Source of the DNA: Peptococcaceae bacterium BRH_c23
GTDB lineage: Bacteria; Bacillota_B; Desulfitobacteriia; Desulfitobacteriales; Desulfitobacteriaceae
Length of the DNA stretch: 26,699 bases
NCBI GenBank assembly: GCA_000961805.1
Contig: LADV01000169.1
Location: 1-26,699 of the forward strand
Direction: 5' to 3'
Part shown: positions 1-7,960 of the stretch, one piece after another
How positions within the stretch are numbered: position 1 is the stretch's first letter
Layout: each line of letters starts with the position of its first letter
Notes under the pieces: generated by a model
The model's input: the letters and a program-made list of their open reading frames with translations, nothing else
Told to the model about the DNA's origin: nothing
Database searches by the model: none
Program-made: the position numbers and the translations under genes

Positions 1-77
1 ATCAGGTTGATAGGCCAGGTGTGGAAGCGCGGTGACGTGTGGAGCTGACTGGTACTAATAGGTCGAGGGCTTGACCT
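1..77 (+). rRNA. rrl: 23S ribosomal RNA, 3' end (partial)
   Basis: The first ~77 bases match the highly conserved 3' end of bacterial 23S rRNA: the segment around 40-76, with the ACTAATAGGTCGAGGGCTTGACC-type ending, is diagnostic. The gene runs in from the left edge, and its exact 3' end is placed by the terminal GACC pairing block, so it may be off by a few bases. A 5S gene follows on the same strand, giving the usual 23S-5S order. Confidence 0.95.
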
Positions 78-316
78 AAGGCGAGGTTCGAGGTTCGAGG
101 CGCGAGGTTCGAAAGGGCGGAGTGGCTGAAAACGGAGGATTTCGGGATCAATACGCTAGGTAAGTGGCTCAAGTTCTTAAGACAATTACTAGAAAATAGA
201 CTCTGTGCAGTTTTGAGAGAATAGCGGTTGAGGGATAAATCCTTTAGCTCTTGTTTTCTACAGAAAACAATTCGAGTTCGAACCTCGCGCATCGCGCCTC
301 GAACCTCGAGTACGCA
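78..316. repeat. 23S-5S spacer with inverted GAGGTTCGA repeat
   Basis: The spacer carries three GAGGTTCGA-type units at 82-113 and their reverse complement at 277-310. These could pair and enclose about 165 bases. Between them, 251-270 is a perfect 9-bp hairpin (TTGTTTTCT / AGAAAACAA). No gene is visible. The same motif family reappears in inverted orientation between the two tRNA genes at 26524-26638, so it looks like a dispersed element of stable-RNA spacers rather than a dedicated rRNA processing stem. Confidence 0.7.
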
Positions 317-433
317 TCTGGTGATCATGCCGGAGGGGTTCCACCCGTTCCCTTCTCGAACACGGAAGTTAAGACCTCCAGGGCCGATGATACTTGGGGC
401 GCAAGCCCCTGGGAAAGTAGGTTGTCGCCAGGT
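317..433 (+). rRNA. rrf: 5S ribosomal RNA
   Basis: About 117 bases show the 5S hallmarks: a GGGGTTCCACCCGTTC block followed by CGAACACGGAAGTTAAG. The 5' and 3' ends (CTGGTGAT and the GTCGCCAG-containing end) pair as helix I. It follows 23S rRNA on the same strand and is directly followed by a strong terminator. Ends are accurate to a few bases. Confidence 0.95.
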
Positions 434-480
434 AACAAGCGAAAAGACTATCTCTTACGAGGTAGTCTTTTCGCTTGTTA
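433..480 (+). terminator. rRNA operon terminator
   Basis: A perfect 18-bp stem (433-450 with 463-480) closes a 12-base loop. The 3' arm contains TTTT, and the hairpin directly follows the 5S gene. Its symmetry means it could stop transcription from either side. Confidence 0.85.
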
Positions 481-496
481 GTTTGTAGTGCGAGAT

Positions 497-832
497 CGAA
501 GCGACGGGGTTCCACCCGTTCGATCCACACTGCTGGAGTCTGCGTTATGAGTCGCAGTGTGGCGATAGGCTCGTCCGCCTATATGATTGTCGATCTGCTT
601 TTAGCGACTATATATAAGAAAGGAATGGGTGGTCCCAGGCTTACGGATGTGACATGTTACGCCAGAAGGCTCGCATATTTTGACGGAATTCCCAAGAGAG
701 CTTATTATCGTGTAGTTGCTTACCACTGGAGACTAACGTCACTAACGTATACCGAACTAGGAAGTTAAGACCTTCAGGGTTAAAAATACTTGGGGCGCAG
801 GCCCTGAAAAAATAGGTCAACGTCAGGTAAAC
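497..832 (+). pseudogene. Decayed 5S rRNA-like copy split by an insert
   Basis: Bases ~503-523 repeat the 5S block GGGGTTCCACCCGTTC. Bases ~752-832 repeat the 5S segment from CGAAC..GGAAGTTAAGACC through ACTTGGGGCGCA to GTCAGG, with many substitutions. The two parts are separated by about 225 bases absent from a normal 5S. The insert starts with a 9-bp hairpin (CCACACTGC / GCAGTGTGG). Its two ends (542-569 and 723-749) recur at 23886-23913 and 23967-23993. The helix I partner is poor, so this is unlikely to be a functional 5S RNA. A 97-codon open frame here is not credible as a gene. Confidence 0.65.
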
Positions 833-833
833 A

Positions 834-866
834 GCAAAAGGCTACCTTTATTAGGTAGTTTTTTGC
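834..866 (+). terminator. Terminator after the 5S-like remnant
   Basis: A 13-bp stem with two G-T pairs (834-846 with 854-866) and a 7-base loop has a T-rich 3' arm. It occupies the same position relative to the remnant as the terminator of the intact 5S gene, supporting a shared origin. Confidence 0.7.
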
Positions 867-1106
867 GTCGTGCGCCCGACATGAGCATTGTCTCTTTGGA
901 TTGGTGATCCCGTAAAACCTGCGGCTATGCCGAACGAATTCAGACCTGACTTAGAAGGAAATTTGAAATGCAGAGCGAATTAATACTTATAGAAATTCAA
1001 AACGACATTCGATAATACCGAACGAAGCGTTGAAAGTCAGTTGGATTTTCCATTAACAAGCGGAAATAATAAAAAATAATTGTTTTAGTAAGGAGGTAGG
1101 TTAAAA
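867..1106. other. Non-coding stretch before the first IclR gene
   Basis: No convincing gene or RNA was found. The region becomes AT-rich near 1060-1085 and ends with an AGGAGG ribosome-binding site at 1091-1096. A promoter for the IclR gene is expected here but no clear -35/-10 pair could be picked out. Confidence 0.5.
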
Positions 1107-1895
1107 ATGACTGAAGATTTTCCAACGATTACTGCGAGTACTCAGGTTCGGTCGGTGGCTAAGGCACTTATGATTTTGAATGTGCTTGCTGAGCACCAGC
1201 GGGAAATGTCTCTGGGTGACATAGCTAAGGAGATGCAGTTGGCTAAAAGTACAGCCTACGGCCTGTTGGCTACTTTAAGAGATTTTGGTTATATAGAGCA
1301 GTCCCCTTTGGACGGTAAATACCGTCTAGGAATTCGACTCTTTGAAGTTGGGAATGTTGTTGCCAATAGCTGGGATGTGCGCCAAGTAGCTGCACCATTC
1401 ATTCAGACTCTGGTAGATGGACTGGGAGAAACCGTTCACTTGGCAGTTTTAGACAAAGGTGAGGTTTTATATATCGATAAGCGAGAGAGTACAAAATCTT
1501 TAAGAATTGTCTCGCAAGTGGGTACACGGTTGCCAACTCACTGTACTGGCGTAGGCAAGGTTTTATTGGCAAATCTTCCGATTGATCAGGTAAGGCGTAT
1601 AATTGCCACCAAGGGTTTATCCCGCTATACCAAAAACACGATTACCGACTTCAGTCGGTTGGAAGAAGAGCTGAATCTAGTCAGACAACAGGGTTATGCA
1701 ATGGATAATGAAGAGATTATGGAAAGCTTGCGTTGTGTAGCGGTGCCGTTACGGGATCATACTGGTAAAGTTTGTGCCGCGATTAGCGTATCTGGACCAT
1801 CGTCGCGGTTTGACGGAGAACAGCTTGAATCGTTCGTGAACTTGATGGTTCGGATAGGACAAGAAATCTCGGTAAGTCTGGGATATAGGTCATAA
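1107..1895 (+). CDS. IclR-family transcriptional regulator, copy 1
   Basis: This 262-residue protein has IclR architecture. An N-terminal winged helix-turn-helix (about residues 12-75, including the segment SLGDIAKEMQLAKSTAYGLL) is followed by an effector-binding domain (about 85-260) with the typical HCTGVGKV and RGYA-like QQGYAMDNEE segments. IclR proteins control aromatic and organic-acid catabolic operons (PcaR and MhpR are members), which suits the neighbouring genes. By eye it differs from the second copy (10229-11017) at about 17 residues, so roughly 93% identity. It starts with ATG after AGGAGG. Downstream, the start of a NadC-like gene is present but quickly diverges, so this copy sits at a duplication edge. 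The effector is unknown. Confidence 0.93.
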   Translation: MTEDFPTITASTQVRSVAKALMILNVLAEHQREMSLGDIAKEMQLAKSTAYGLLATLRDFGYIEQSPLDGKYRLGIRLFEVGNVVANSWDVRQVAAPFIQTLVDGLGETVHLAVLDKGEVLYIDKRESTKSLRIVSQVGTRLPTHCTGVGKVLLANLPIDQVRRIIATKGLSRYTKNTITDFSRLEEELNLVRQQGYAMDNEEIMESLRCVAVPLRDHTGKVCAAISVSGPSSRFDGEQLESFVNLMVRIGQEISVSLGYRS

Positions 1896-1927
1896 AAAAA
1901 TAAAGATTTATGAAGGAGGTGATTGCA

Positions 1928-2089
1928 ATGGAGTTGCGAGAGTTTCTGTTTGAATCACTTAACAATCGTCACTGTCTCCCTATAAAGACAAAGATCGTTA
2001 AGCTGTCTTTGGGAAAATCAACGATTCAAGACCAGCAAAGCTCTCCTTTTGATGAGAACACCAAGCATCCATGTGTTGACACATCATGA
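1928..2089 (+). pseudogene. Truncated start of NadC-like gene (duplication remnant)
   Basis: From 1911 to about 1960 the sequence copies the start of the NadC-like gene at 11050: the same AAGGAGGT ribosome-binding site, the same ATG 7 bases later and the same first nine codons (MELREFLFE). After that the two sequences share nothing recognisable, and the frame closes at 2089 after 53 unrelated codons. It is a fragment left where the duplicated segment ends and is not expected to encode a working enzyme. Confidence 0.75.
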
Positions 2090-2254
2090 TGCCGTAGAGA
2101 CGTACGTACACATTTTTGTTGAACGATGTCGTCCTGATTCCAGCTTGTAATCTATTTTTTCGCGCTTGTTTGAACGCTCGATGGAAGAGCGACGCCTGTA
2201 AATCAAGGTCATTTTTCCGAGTTGCGAGATGTCTTTGTAAACAGCCGCTATAAG
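2090..2254. other. Non-coding stretch between duplication edge and symporter leader
   Basis: No plausible plus-strand gene is present. A minus-strand open frame (2264 down to 1998, 88 codons) crosses it. It has no clear ribosome-binding site and matches no family I recognise. Given the duplication edge beside it, it could be debris of an older gene or element, but the sequence alone does not show this. Confidence 0.4.
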
Positions 2255-2301
2255 GTTGTTTCAAGGAAACCCTTGTCCCAACTGCCCGGTGAATGCCGAG
2301 A
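2255..2301 (+). promoter_or_regulatory. Two-hairpin leader RNA (copy A), unidentified
   Basis: Just upstream of the symporter gene lies a block that recurs upstream of the chemotaxis gene (22920-22966), with about 35 of 42 aligned bases identical. Hairpin 1 has an outer helix GTTG/CAAC (2255-2258 with 2279-2282) and an inner helix CAAG/CTTG. Hairpin 2 closes a GAAT loop (CGGT GAAT GCCG). In copy B the outer helix is ATGG/CCAT, so pairing is kept although the bases changed. This supports a structured RNA. I could not match it to a riboswitch class I know. Confidence 0.55.
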
Positions 2302-2332
2302 GTCTATTTTTAATAACGGGAGGAAAAGTATT

Positions 2333-3745
2333 ATGGTTCAAGGTATGGGAATTATTCTGGGTATCGCTGTCATTTATATTATCGTTACCACCCTGGTAGG
2401 CGTTCGGTCCCTAAAGTACACTAAAAGCACTAGCAACATGATGTCGGCCAAAGCGATGATGGGCCCGGCTGTGATAGGAATCTTGCTAATGTCTGAGTTT
2501 ATCGGCACTGGGTCTACCCTGGGTACTGCTCAGACCGGTTTCGAGAAAGGTATCTGGGCTGCTTGGAATCTGGTTTCATTAGGTATCGGTTTCCTGTTCT
2601 ACGCTTTCCTGTTGGCGCCCAAGATCCAGGCGTCAGGTGAATACACTATCTCCGGCGTGCTTAGTAAAACCTACGGAGATGGCATAAGGATCTTCGCCTC
2701 TGTCGTGATGATTCTGGCCCTGACTTTGGTTAACGTCTCTATGTACACCGGCGGTGGCGCGACCGTGGCCAAGCTGCTGGGAGTGTCCATCCCTACCGCT
2801 GTCCTATTATTGGCGGTGATTACCGTCATAATCGTGTCTCTGGGCGGTATCCGCGGCGTTGGTTACACCAACCTCATTCACGCCTCCTTCAAGTACATTG
2901 GTCTGATCGTGGTCGCTTTCGTGGCTTATGGGCTTCTAAAAGGAACCCCGAACGTTTCCCTGGCGCAGCTACCAGCTAAATACTGGACGGCTAAAAATAT
3001 AGGCTACTCCACCCTTTTAGCTTGGACCCTGGCCAACATTGGCGCAGTGTTCTCCACTCAGTACGTTCTCCAAAGTATCTCGTCCTTGACCTCAGAAGCC
3101 GAGGCCAAGAAGGCTAGCCTGATCGCCGCCGTGACGATTGTACCCATCGGCTTTTTGGCAGCGTATGCGGGTATGTCTGCCAAGGTCTTATTTCCTACGA
3201 TTAAGTCAGTTAATGCTATTCCCGAGTTCCTGGGCCACATGAGTCCGTGGTTGGCTGGCGTGGTAGTAGCCGGTATCCTAGCCGCGACCTTCGTGACCGT
3301 CTTGGCCTGCACTCTGGGTTCCACCGCCCTTGTCATGAAAGACTTCGTAATCCCCTTTGTTAAGCCCAGCGAAAAGGCTAGTCTGAATTGGAGCCGTAGC
3401 TTGGCGGTCGTCCTTGGCTTGGCAGCTGTGCCGTTTGCCCTGTTCGTACCCGCCTTGTTAAAGGTCGTGTTCTTCGCCCGGGCACTACGTACCATCCTAG
3501 CTGTTGTGGCAATCTTCGCCTTTTACGCCCCACGATACAATTCCAAGAAGGGAGCCATGTGGAGTCTGATCCTGTCCACGTTGGCTACCATCTTTTGGTT
3601 CGCTTTCATTAATAGCGGCCCACTGGGTAATGCTGTGGTGGCTGGTATTCAGCTTAAAACAATTGATAACATCTTTATCGCTGCGGTTGCCCCTGCGTTA
3701 ATCCTAGTCATTGACCATTTCGTGGTTAAGAGAAAGCCTGAGTAA
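2333..3745 (+). CDS. Sodium:solute symporter family (SSS) transporter
   Basis: This 470-residue, very hydrophobic protein has about 12-13 membrane segments by eye. Glycine-rich stretches in the first third (for example LLMSEFIGTGSTLGTAQTGF) are typical of the SSS family, whose members couple solute uptake to Na+. The start is set at ATG 2333 because GGGAGG lies 9-14 bases upstream and the protein then begins with a membrane segment; the frame stays open upstream to 2222 but that part lies in the leader RNA. Codon use is unusual for the window: it is rich in C-ending and G-ending codons (GTC, ACC, CTG, TCC) whereas neighbours favour A/T endings, suggesting a separate origin. The substrate is probably an organic acid, from context only. 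Confidence 0.85.
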   Translation: MVQGMGIILGIAVIYIIVTTLVGVRSLKYTKSTSNMMSAKAMMGPAVIGILLMSEFIGTGSTLGTAQTGFEKGIWAAWNLVSLGIGFLFYAFLLAPKIQASGEYTISGVLSKTYGDGIRIFASVVMILALTLVNVSMYTGGGATVAKLLGVSIPTAVLLLAVITVIIVSLGGIRGVGYTNLIHASFKYIGLIVVAFVAYGLLKGTPNVSLAQLPAKYWTAKNIGYSTLLAWTLANIGAVFSTQYVLQSISSLTSEAEAKKASLIAAVTIVPIGFLAAYAGMSAKVLFPTIKSVNAIPEFLGHMSPWLAGVVVAGILAATFVTVLACTLGSTALVMKDFVIPFVKPSEKASLNWSRSLAVVLGLAAVPFALFVPALLKVVFFARALRTILAVVAIFAFYAPRYNSKKGAMWSLILSTLATIFWFAFINSGPLGNAVVAGIQLKTIDNIFIAAVAPALILVIDHFVVKRKPE

Positions 3746-3777
3746 GACAAAAAGAAGATAATTGGGGAGGATGCTAA

Positions 3778-4821
3778 ATGTTTAACAAGAGAAAAAGCGG
3801 AAAGTCATTAGTTGTATTTCTGATGGTTGGACTATTATTAACATCTCTAGCAGGTTGCGGCAGTAAGAATACTTCTCAGCCGGGCCAAGTAGATAAAAAG
3901 GACACAATTAACCTAAGAGTAGCTGATGTCGTACAGCCTGATCATCCTATGAATGTAGCTTTAGTAAAGTTCGCTAAAAAGGTGCTAGATAAGAGCAATG
4001 GACGCATCAAAATTACTGTTTATCCGGCAAGGCAGTTAGGCGATGACCGCCAGTTGTTTGAACAGGTTCAGCAGGGTTCTTTAGATATGGCTGAAATATC
4101 AGCCGCGCCGATGAGTGGTACTACTCCACTGATGACAGCCTTGCAGATGCCATTTCTATTCAACAGTTGGGACCAATATGCTAAGGTTATTAAAGGTCCA
4201 GCTACCGATAACCTATTAAAGGGCTTGGAAAAGAATAACGTTAAGGGTTTGGCAGTGTATAACGCTGGCTTCCGTCAAATAGTTACCGTTAACAAACCAG
4301 TTCAATCACCGGCAGACATGAAGGGTCTGAAATTCCGGACTGCTGAGACGCCTCAGCATGTGGATATTTTTAAAAGTCTTGGAGCCAATCCTACTCCAAT
4401 GCCTTACGGTGAGATTTACAGTGGATTGCAAAATAAAGTAATTGACGGTTTAGAAATGGACTTTAGCGCCATTTTGATGGAGAAACATTATGAGGTTGCC
4501 AAAAATATTACTATATCAAGACATTTTACATGGCCTGGAGTTTTAATGATGAATACTGCCAAGTTTAATGCTCTGTCGAAGGAAGATCAAAAGATTATTG
4601 AAGAAACAGCTAAAGAAATCATCGATGAAAATATCAAGGATATTCAAGTGATTGAAAAAAGTGCTATTGACCTATTGAAGGCTAAAGGAGCCAAGATAAC
4701 TGAGCTTTCAGAAGCGGATATGGCCAAATTTATTGAGGCAACTAAAGATGTAGAGCAAAAATACACAGCAATGGATCCCCTGATTGCTGAGTTTGTAAAG
4801 GTGGCCCGCAGTACAAAATAG
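3778..4821 (+). CDS. dctP: TRAP transporter substrate-binding lipoprotein (DctP family)
   Basis: This 347-residue extracytoplasmic binding protein belongs to a tripartite ATP-independent periplasmic (TRAP) transporter. The N-terminus is a lipoprotein signal with lipobox LAGC (Cys27). Family features follow: the DDRQLFEQVQQGSLDMA segment at about 89-105 and the GLKFRT motif around Arg187, the arginine that in this family usually grips the substrate carboxylate. DctQ and DctM genes follow directly, completing the transporter. The start is ATG with GGGGAGG upstream, 32 bases after the symporter stop. Family substrates include C4-dicarboxylates, 2-oxo acids and aromatic acids; the ligand here is not determinable by reading. 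Confidence 0.93.
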   Translation: MFNKRKSGKSLVVFLMVGLLLTSLAGCGSKNTSQPGQVDKKDTINLRVADVVQPDHPMNVALVKFAKKVLDKSNGRIKITVYPARQLGDDRQLFEQVQQGSLDMAEISAAPMSGTTPLMTALQMPFLFNSWDQYAKVIKGPATDNLLKGLEKNNVKGLAVYNAGFRQIVTVNKPVQSPADMKGLKFRTAETPQHVDIFKSLGANPTPMPYGEIYSGLQNKVIDGLEMDFSAILMEKHYEVAKNITISRHFTWPGVLMMNTAKFNALSKEDQKIIEETAKEIIDENIKDIQVIEKSAIDLLKAKGAKITELSEADMAKFIEATKDVEQKYTAMDPLIAEFVKVARSTK

Positions 4822-4898
4822 ACAGTAAGGCTTTGGGGGTGCCGGTATTCCGACGCCCTCCCGAGTTTTAATCAAACCAAAAGAAGGTGGAACAAGGC

Positions 4899-5384
4899 AT
4901 GGGATATTTAGAAACAATCAGTAAGGGCTTGGACAAGCTTGCTAGGTGGATTGTTCAAATTAGTGTAGCGGTTATGACTCTAGCTATTGTAGCACAAGTA
5001 GTATGGCGTTACTTTTTACAGCACCCCTTAATTTGGACAGAAGAACTGGCGCGTTACGCTTTAGTCTGGATGTCCTTTATCGGTGCTGGCGTGGCCTTGA
5101 GGGCAAAGGAATTAGCTTATGTTGATTTGTTTATAAGTAAATTACCCATTAAAGCGCAAAAAAACGTATTTATACTTGTGGATATCACGAATACTGTATT
5201 AATCGGGTTTTTGTTGTATTATGGTTTACTGCTAATTGGTTTACCCAGTGTAACTATGCAAAAGTCACCAGCTATGAATATACCTATGAATTACGTTTAT
5301 TTGGGGGTACCAGTGGGACTTGGAATTATGTTTGTCCAGTCAATTGTAAAGCTCGTAAAAAATTTTGGCGGGGAGGTTAGGTGA
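4899..5384 (+). CDS. dctQ: TRAP transporter small permease (DctQ family)
   Basis: About 161 residues with four membrane segments and the family hallmark around residues 40-60: WRYFLQHPLIWTEELARY, with the conserved TEE. DctQ is the small membrane subunit that links the binding protein to the Na+-driven DctM channel. ATG 4899 is chosen because AGAAGGTGG lies about 8 bases upstream; an in-frame GTG at 4887 would overlap that site. The gene lies between dctP and dctM, with only 4 bases before dctM. Confidence 0.92.
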   Translation: MGYLETISKGLDKLARWIVQISVAVMTLAIVAQVVWRYFLQHPLIWTEELARYALVWMSFIGAGVALRAKELAYVDLFISKLPIKAQKNVFILVDITNTVLIGFLLYYGLLLIGLPSVTMQKSPAMNIPMNYVYLGVPVGLGIMFVQSIVKLVKNFGGEVR

Positions 5385-5388
5385 ATAA

Positions 5389-6669
5389 ATGGCAATTATG
5401 GGTTTGACATTCATTGTCACTATTGTTATTGGCTTACCAATCGCCTTTGCCTTGGGAGCAACGGGTGTAATTCATGCTTTAAGTATGGGTGACCCTACGC
5501 TGTTAGCAATGCTGCCACAAAGAATGTACGCCGCGACTGATAGCTTTAGTCTGTTGGCGATTCCTCTTTTCGTTCTGGCAGGAGAACTAATGGGGTTTGG
5601 TGGGGTTACCGAAAAGTTAGCAGATATGGCCCGCGCGCTAATCGGTCATATCAGAGGAGGCATGGCTTATTCTACTGTTATCGTAGGTGTTTTCCTGGGG
5701 GCATTATTAGGATCAGCTAATGCTGCCGCCGCTCTTTTAGGTAAAGTAATGCATCCGGAAATGATTAAGGACGGTTATGATCCCTCTTTTAGCGCCTGTT
5801 TAACGTCGGCGACCTCAATTTTAGGACCTATCATTCCGCCCAGTATGATTTTCATTGTTTATGGTGTAGCGGCCAACCTCTCTATCGGTGAATTGTTCAT
5901 GGCCGGTATCGTACCTGGCCTGTTAATTGCCCTATCCTACTTTATTATTATATGGACGACAGGCAAACGGGAAAACTGGAAGGTACAACCTAAAGTTAAA
6001 CTGTCTGAAGTGGGTAAAAGTATTGTTAAAGCGTCTCCCGCATTGCTAGTACCGGTAGTTATTTTAGGGGGGATTTTAGGGGGGATTACTACCCCGACAG
6101 AAGCAGCGGCATCAGCTTCTGTAGTGGCTGTTATTTTGGGGACGGTAGTCTACAAAAAGTTAAAATGGGCTGATATACCGTTTATACTCGAACGAACCGG
6201 AGTTATTAGCGCTTCAATTATGATTATTGTAGCGATGGCCAATATTATGGGCTGGACTATGGCTCTAGACCAAGTTCCTCAGAAAATAGCAGAGTTTATG
6301 CTGTCCTTGACTACTAATAAGTATATGCTCTTGCTGTTAATCAACATTTTTCTTCTACTTGTAGGTATGGTGATGGAAACGGTAGCGGCCATCATTATCT
6401 TAGTACCGGTTTTTTTACCGATTATCACAGCTGTCGGAATTGACCCATTACACTTTGGAATGGTAGTAAGTATAAATTTAGTAATTGGGTTAATTACCCC
6501 TCCTGTTGGTGTAGCTTTGTTTACAACTTCAATTGTCACCAAGACACCTTTGGAAAAGATGATCAAACCTATCTGGGTATGGGTGGGCGCTGCTGTTGCA
6601 GTGTTAATGGTCATAACTTATGTTCCAGATTTGGTGACATTCTTACCTAACATGATTTTTAAACATTAA
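5389..6669 (+). CDS. dctM: TRAP transporter large permease (DctM family)
   Basis: This 426-residue integral membrane protein is the ion-coupled transport subunit of the TRAP system. Typical DctM segments are visible: LLAIPLFVLAGELMGFGGVTEKL near residues 45-70, LGPIIPPSMIFIVYG around 145-160 and LITPPVGVALF near 365-375. Length and the many hydrophobic segments fit the family (about 425 residues). It starts with ATG preceded by GGGGAGG and follows dctQ by 4 bases, so the three subunits are probably co-translated. Confidence 0.94.
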   Translation: MAIMGLTFIVTIVIGLPIAFALGATGVIHALSMGDPTLLAMLPQRMYAATDSFSLLAIPLFVLAGELMGFGGVTEKLADMARALIGHIRGGMAYSTVIVGVFLGALLGSANAAAALLGKVMHPEMIKDGYDPSFSACLTSATSILGPIIPPSMIFIVYGVAANLSIGELFMAGIVPGLLIALSYFIIIWTTGKRENWKVQPKVKLSEVGKSIVKASPALLVPVVILGGILGGITTPTEAAASASVVAVILGTVVYKKLKWADIPFILERTGVISASIMIIVAMANIMGWTMALDQVPQKIAEFMLSLTTNKYMLLLLINIFLLLVGMVMETVAAIIILVPVFLPIITAVGIDPLHFGMVVSINLVIGLITPPVGVALFTTSIVTKTPLEKMIKPIWVWVGAAVAVLMVITYVPDLVTFLPNMIFKH

Positions 6670-6690
6670 ACTGTATTATGTATCTTCGAA

Positions 6691-7887
6691 ATGTTGAGCC
6701 CGACAAAGGGTAATTTAGAGCAATGGACGGTGACTATATTGGCACATGTATTTCAATTACCAACGAAGATATTGTTTGGGATAGGTTCCATTAATGAATT
6801 GGGACGAGAAGCATTAGAATTCAATGCAAAGAAAGTCTTGGTAATTACCGACCCTGGAGTAGTTAAGGCTGAACTTCATAAAGGAATTATCGAGTCCTTA
6901 AACCGTTCCAGAATAGAAGTCCAAGTATTTGCAGAGGTTGAATCAGATCCAAGTATTGCTACTGCTGCCAAGGCAGCCGAACTAGCGAAGGAATTTTGTG
7001 CTGACGTGATAGTAGCTATTGGGGGAGGCAGCGTACTGGATGCTGCCAAATCCGCAGCGTTGTTGGTTACTAATAGCGGTAATTTGAAAGATTTTGCCGG
7101 AGTAAACAAGGTGAAATATCCTGGAATTCCGGTGATAGCAGTTCCTACAACTGCTGGTACTGGTAGTGAAGTTACAATTTTTGCAGTGATGAGTGATTCA
7201 GCAAATAATGAGAAGTTTACCATTTCCAGTCCCTTGATAGCACCAAGAGTAGCAGTTCTCGATCCTGCCCTTACTTTGACACTGCCTCGTGGGATTACGG
7301 CATCGACAGGTATGGATGCGTTGACCCATGCAATTGAAGCTTATACATCAACGAATGCACAGCCGGCCACAGATGGCTTAGCTTTGCAGGCTATAGAATT
7401 AATTAGTAAGAATTTGCGGGTTGCTGTGTGGCGTGGCGACAACATTCAAGCGCGAGGCAATATGCTACAAGCCTCATTACTGGCCGGTATCGCGTTTAAT
7501 AACGCCTTTTTAGGTTTGAGCCATGCTATCGCCAGTCCGTTAGGAGCCCACTTCCATATTGCGCATGGCATAGCAAATGCTGTTATGCTTCCTTACGTGA
7601 TGGAATACAACAGCGTTACTGCTGCCGATAAATTAGCTGTCGTTGCACGTCTAATGGACGTAAATGACAAAGAACTAAATACCCGCTCGTTAGCACGTCA
7701 AGCGGTTACCGCTGTTGAGGAATTGTGTAATGACATTGGAATCCCGAATAGGCTAAGGGATATTGGCGCTAAAGAAGATTTACTTCATGTGGTTGCCAGA
7801 GATGCATTAAAAAGTGTACAACTGAAATTTAATACTCGCGGCGCAAACGAATCAGATATTTTGGCATTACTGAAAAAAGCCTTTTAG
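6691..7887 (+). CDS. Iron-containing alcohol dehydrogenase
   Basis: Up to 398 residues of the group III (iron-type) alcohol dehydrogenase family. The nucleotide-binding GGGS lies at 111-114 and PTTAGTGSE at 152-160. The four metal ligands are in place: Asp209, His213, His278 and His292. Such enzymes interconvert alcohols and aldehydes, or 2-hydroxy and oxo acids, with NAD(P)H in the cytoplasm. In this context it could reduce the acetaldehyde released by the aldolase, or oxidise an incoming hydroxy compound. The start is uncertain: ATG 6691 has no clear ribosome-binding site, and GTG 6730 would place the start about 10 residues before the conserved QLPTKILFG, as is usual. A strong hairpin follows the gene. 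Confidence 0.92.
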   Translation: MLSPTKGNLEQWTVTILAHVFQLPTKILFGIGSINELGREALEFNAKKVLVITDPGVVKAELHKGIIESLNRSRIEVQVFAEVESDPSIATAAKAAELAKEFCADVIVAIGGGSVLDAAKSAALLVTNSGNLKDFAGVNKVKYPGIPVIAVPTTAGTGSEVTIFAVMSDSANNEKFTISSPLIAPRVAVLDPALTLTLPRGITASTGMDALTHAIEAYTSTNAQPATDGLALQAIELISKNLRVAVWRGDNIQARGNMLQASLLAGIAFNNAFLGLSHAIASPLGAHFHIAHGIANAVMLPYVMEYNSVTAADKLAVVARLMDVNDKELNTRSLARQAVTAVEELCNDIGIPNRLRDIGAKEDLLHVVARDALKSVQLKFNTRGANESDILALLKKAF

Positions 7888-7915
7888 ATTGAAGTTGTCT
7901 ATATGACGAATCCGT

Positions 7916-7946
7916 GGGGTGGTTTTTTTATAAAAAAGACTACCCC
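7916..7946 (+). terminator. Hairpin after the alcohol dehydrogenase gene
   Basis: A near-perfect 14-bp stem starts with GGGGT and ends with ACCCC, with a T-run in its 5' arm and an A-run in its 3' arm. It lies about 30 bases past the stop codon. There is no T-tract after it on the plus strand, so it may be a weak terminator or an RNA-stabilising hairpin. Confidence 0.5.
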
Positions 7947-7960
7947 AAAAAATATCTAAC

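Noticed and set aside
475..768. 97-codon open frame downstream of the 5S terminator
   Set aside because: It lies inside the 5S-like remnant and its insert, has no good ribosome-binding site and no recognisable protein pattern.
1998..2264. 88-codon minus-strand frame
   Set aside because: No clear ribosome-binding site, overlaps the leader RNA and duplication edge, and matches nothing I recognise; at most a gene fragment.
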